This document shows positions 61,560 to 64,000 of a stretch of DNA of 64,000 nt, piece after piece (positions within the stretch are counted from its first letter, which is position 1; each line of letters begins with the position of its first letter). Both the position numbers and the translations under genes were made by a program. Under the pieces are notes generated by a model, which saw only the letters and a list, made by a program, of their open reading frames with translations, did no database searches and had not been told where the DNA came from. The DNA comes from Oscarella lobularis (taxonomy: Eukaryota > Porifera > Homoscleromorpha > Homosclerophorida > Oscarellidae): positions 1,860,001-1,924,000 of the forward strand of contig NC_089187.1 of the NCBI RefSeq assembly GCF_947507565.1, read 5' to 3'.

Positions 61560-64000
61560 ACAATATTCCATCGAGTGATTGTCAACGTACGCTTGCCCAA
61601 GAATCCTCAGTCTATTTCGCCTTTTTAATATCACAGTCAGGGGATTTGCATGAAAACAAAAACCGTGTCACTAAAGGCGCCGAGGTCGTCGACGACAGAC
61701 GCCTTTATTATTATCACCTGATGATGTTCGCCGTGTTCGGAGGAGTGATAGACAAAAGAGACCGATCGAAGAATCTGCAAATATAGATCAAATAAAGACA
61801 CGCAATTTTTTTCAAAACTAAATACCTTTTCATACGTTGCCACTGGAGCGCTTCCCGTGAACGTCAGCTTCGTAAAGGGAACCGAAGAAGTGACAAGTGT
61901 AACGTTCGTTCGCTGCAAGAGAATTCGATCCACTCTAAGATAGTCGTCTGAAGGTCGATCTCCCGAATGAACAAAGAGAAGGAGAGTAGCCCCAGCTAAG
62001 GTGCGACTGTCCACGTCGTTAACGATAAGATCGCTGGGGAAAACGGCTGTCCCGTTCGAAGTGCGCGTGTAGACTCGCCTGCGCACTAGATAAACTGAAT
62101 TCGGTGCGTAGCTTTCGCGATCGCCACCAAATCGCAAGACTGGACGATCGTTAACTCCGATGACGCTTACCTAAAAATAATCAGTGCGTTTTTATTAAGC
62201 GTTATTGAACTTTGAATAAAGTTCTAACTTCAATATTGACGACGTCGCTGACCGCTTCTTGGTCTTCTACTGTGATCGATATAAGCCTATATAAATAGTC
62301 ACGCTATAGGAGATTCGTTCCCAGTTGCTACGAATGTCTACGAAACGTACCTTTTGTGAGTAGAAAGCAATGCAGGTGAGGACAGCTGATTGTAAAACTG
62401 GACGGAGAGGAGAGCTCGACTGTAAACGCTTCGAGTATTCTTTCCCTCAATCGTCTGAAATATAAGATTCAAAAGCGCACGCAAAGCATGCACATGTAGA
62501 CCAACCAAAATTCTCCGAGAATCATTGTATTTCGCCGTGAGACCAGACGGAAAAGTCGTTGCGCTGTACCAAAGGAAACTGTCAAAGTCCTTTGAATCAA
62601 GGGTCGCAGTAGCTCTAAAGAGGGAATTCTATTCGATTTTCACCAAAAAACAAGTTCACCTAGTAATGAAATCTTCTTCGTCCTCGTCGAAAATTTGCAC
62701 TTGATTTGTCAAATTGACAAAATTCTGGCCCTCAGTAAATGTAACTTTTACTGTTTCCTCACCACCGTTGATCAAAAGGAGCGGTCTGTCGTTCACATTA
62801 GCAATGGCGATTCTATAGGCACAAAGACTTCCATACAAAATTAAAATGCTACAAAATCACACATACTTTGTCAGGGCAGTCGACGCGTGAACTCCGTCGC
62901 TTACAACAAAGGTTACATTTCGATTAAGAGGCCTTCTAGGCTCCTTGGCCCTGAAAAGAAATCGTTCCTGGGAGCAACTAAGTACACATAAAAAATGTAC
63001 CAGTTTAAGTAGGAAACGTTGTTCAGTAGGTCTCTGTAAACTTCCGTCGAAGCGTTGCCTTTTAGGACGTAAGTGCCGTTGAAATTGAAGTACTTAGATT
63101 GAGTATTCGTTAGTACAAGCATACTAAACTTAAGCAATTAACGAGCTTACCGATGAATTGATTCCAACATGAGATTTGTTAATAAAAAGGCGTTCTTCGT
63201 CGCACTGGAGGCACGATAGAATTATTTTTCCCCATTGAATAGGATAGCTAAAATTGATCGTTACAGACTTAAAGTTTCAAGCGTCCCATTTAGACAATTC
63301 GTACAAGATGTGATCTGAATCACTTAGAGAAAGAGATCCGTTAGTTATATTCGTCGCTTCGGCGGCATTTTCTGTGAAATGCGCCACTTGCTCTGTTCAG
63401 CACGCGATAAGCATTAGATACTGGTACAGTCTCCTACTTACGAGACACTCTCAGTATTGGTGCGTGGCTATTTGTTCCAACGAACGTAACATGGATGCTC
63501 ACTGTAGGCGACGTTGCACCATTTCTGTCTGTGGCAACCATATGAATAATCCTAGGATTCACCAAAATGCCAACAATTTCGTGAGACGTTTCTATAATTA
63601 AAAACTCATACCTTGGCAAATTATCTGGCATCCCGTGATGTTTATAGGCAACGAGCAGAATAACGTCTTTCAGGCTAACAGGCAACTTTCGCTCTATAAG
63701 TAGCCTCGATCTAAGAAATAATAATGACAACATGATACCCCCTTTCGAGTGTTTCAGAAAAAAACAATTTACTTGGATTTGTTTCCGTGAACGAATACGC
63801 TCGAAAGTATGGAATTTGCTTCATGTAAGGAGAATCTTTTGAGAACTTTAACAGCTTCTCCCCAAGCCAGCAGAAGCTAGGTGTATTTCCGGATGAATTG
63901 CCCGTAAGATACATAAGGAATTAAAAGTCTAACTGACCTCTTCATTTTCACTCGTAAATGGCATAGTAAACTCAATATACTTCCAATCCTGCAAAACGTG
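61560..64000. repeat. Right arm of an inverted segmental duplication
   Basis: Reverse complement of 48637 to about 51050 (left arm), including the last 14 exons, all introns and roughly the first 60-70 bp of 3' flank. The arms are separated by about 10.5 kb and the right arm runs off the window. Confidence 0.85.
61637..64000 (-). CDS. 3' end of a paralogue of the giant gene (partial)
   Basis: Minus-strand exons entering from the right edge: 64000-63938, 63876-63773, 63710-63612, 63551-63442, 63392-63296, 63247-63151, 63092-63001, 62950-62867, 62812-62660, 62614-62506, 62454-62351, 62286-62229, 62170-61826 and 61774-61637. The 12 fully visible internal exons match those of the gene at 26351-50988 in length: 104, 99, 110, 97, 97, 92, 84, 153, 109, 104, 58, and 345 against 342. 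The last exon is 138 against 135. Every length difference is a whole codon. The product is the CSPG/cadherin-like tail ending F-V-F-M-Q-I-P-stop. Introns differ in sequence and length while exons stay open, so both paralogues appear to be under selection. Upstream domains lie outside the window. Confidence 0.85.

Overview
This window looks like genomic DNA from an early-branching animal. Intron-bearing genes encode metazoan extracellular modules: TSP1, EGF, CCP/sushi, cadherin, Calx-beta, TSP3, CSPG-like and a large lipid transfer (vitellogenin-type) N-terminus. Introns are very short (about 42-60 nt, mostly GT-AG), intergenic DNA is compact and two genes contain enormous uninterrupted exons. 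A sponge, perhaps a homoscleromorph, fits best, but that is inference; no marker gene here fixes the taxon.

Layout. 1-533 (+): 3' end of a TSP1 protein. 1.0-1.65 kb: a weak candidate for a small secreted protein. 1.7-14.1 kb (+): three copies of one promoter-plus-N-terminal module. Copy 1 is broken, copy 2 heads a secreted TSP1-EGF-CCP-cadherin protein of about 3,045 residues (2298-12490), and copy 3 is a stand-alone protein of 207 residues. The cadherin region was built by repeated duplication of a five-exon cassette. 14.1-16.4 kb: repeats and a decayed retroelement integrase. 16.4-24.7 kb (-): a secreted protein of 2,656 residues (TSP1-like, Cys-rich, about 18 FN3-like repeats). 26.4-51.0 kb (+), divergent from it: a predicted secreted protein of 7,795 residues that starts as a lipid transfer protein, carries about 30 of the same FN3-like repeats and ends in Fraser/VLGR-like matrix modules. 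One exon of it is 17,930 nt.

51.0-61.6 kb is flanked by an inverted duplication. It holds three small secreted Cys-rich paralogues (one frameshifted) plus a relic, all on the minus strand, a complete TANGO2 gene (-), a near-perfect 39-bp-arm hairpin, a dispersed repeat and a satellite with three-monomer higher-order structure. 61.6-64.0 kb (-): the 3' end of a paralogue of the giant gene, facing it tail to tail, with every exon preserved.

Taken together the region is mostly extracellular matrix, adhesion and secreted-protein genes that grew by duplication at several scales: domain, exon cassette, gene 5' end and gene 3' end. All gene models were spliced by hand. For the main genes the exon phases close exactly, which is the chief evidence for them. 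Exceptions: one exon junction of the cadherin gene and the first junction of TANGO2.
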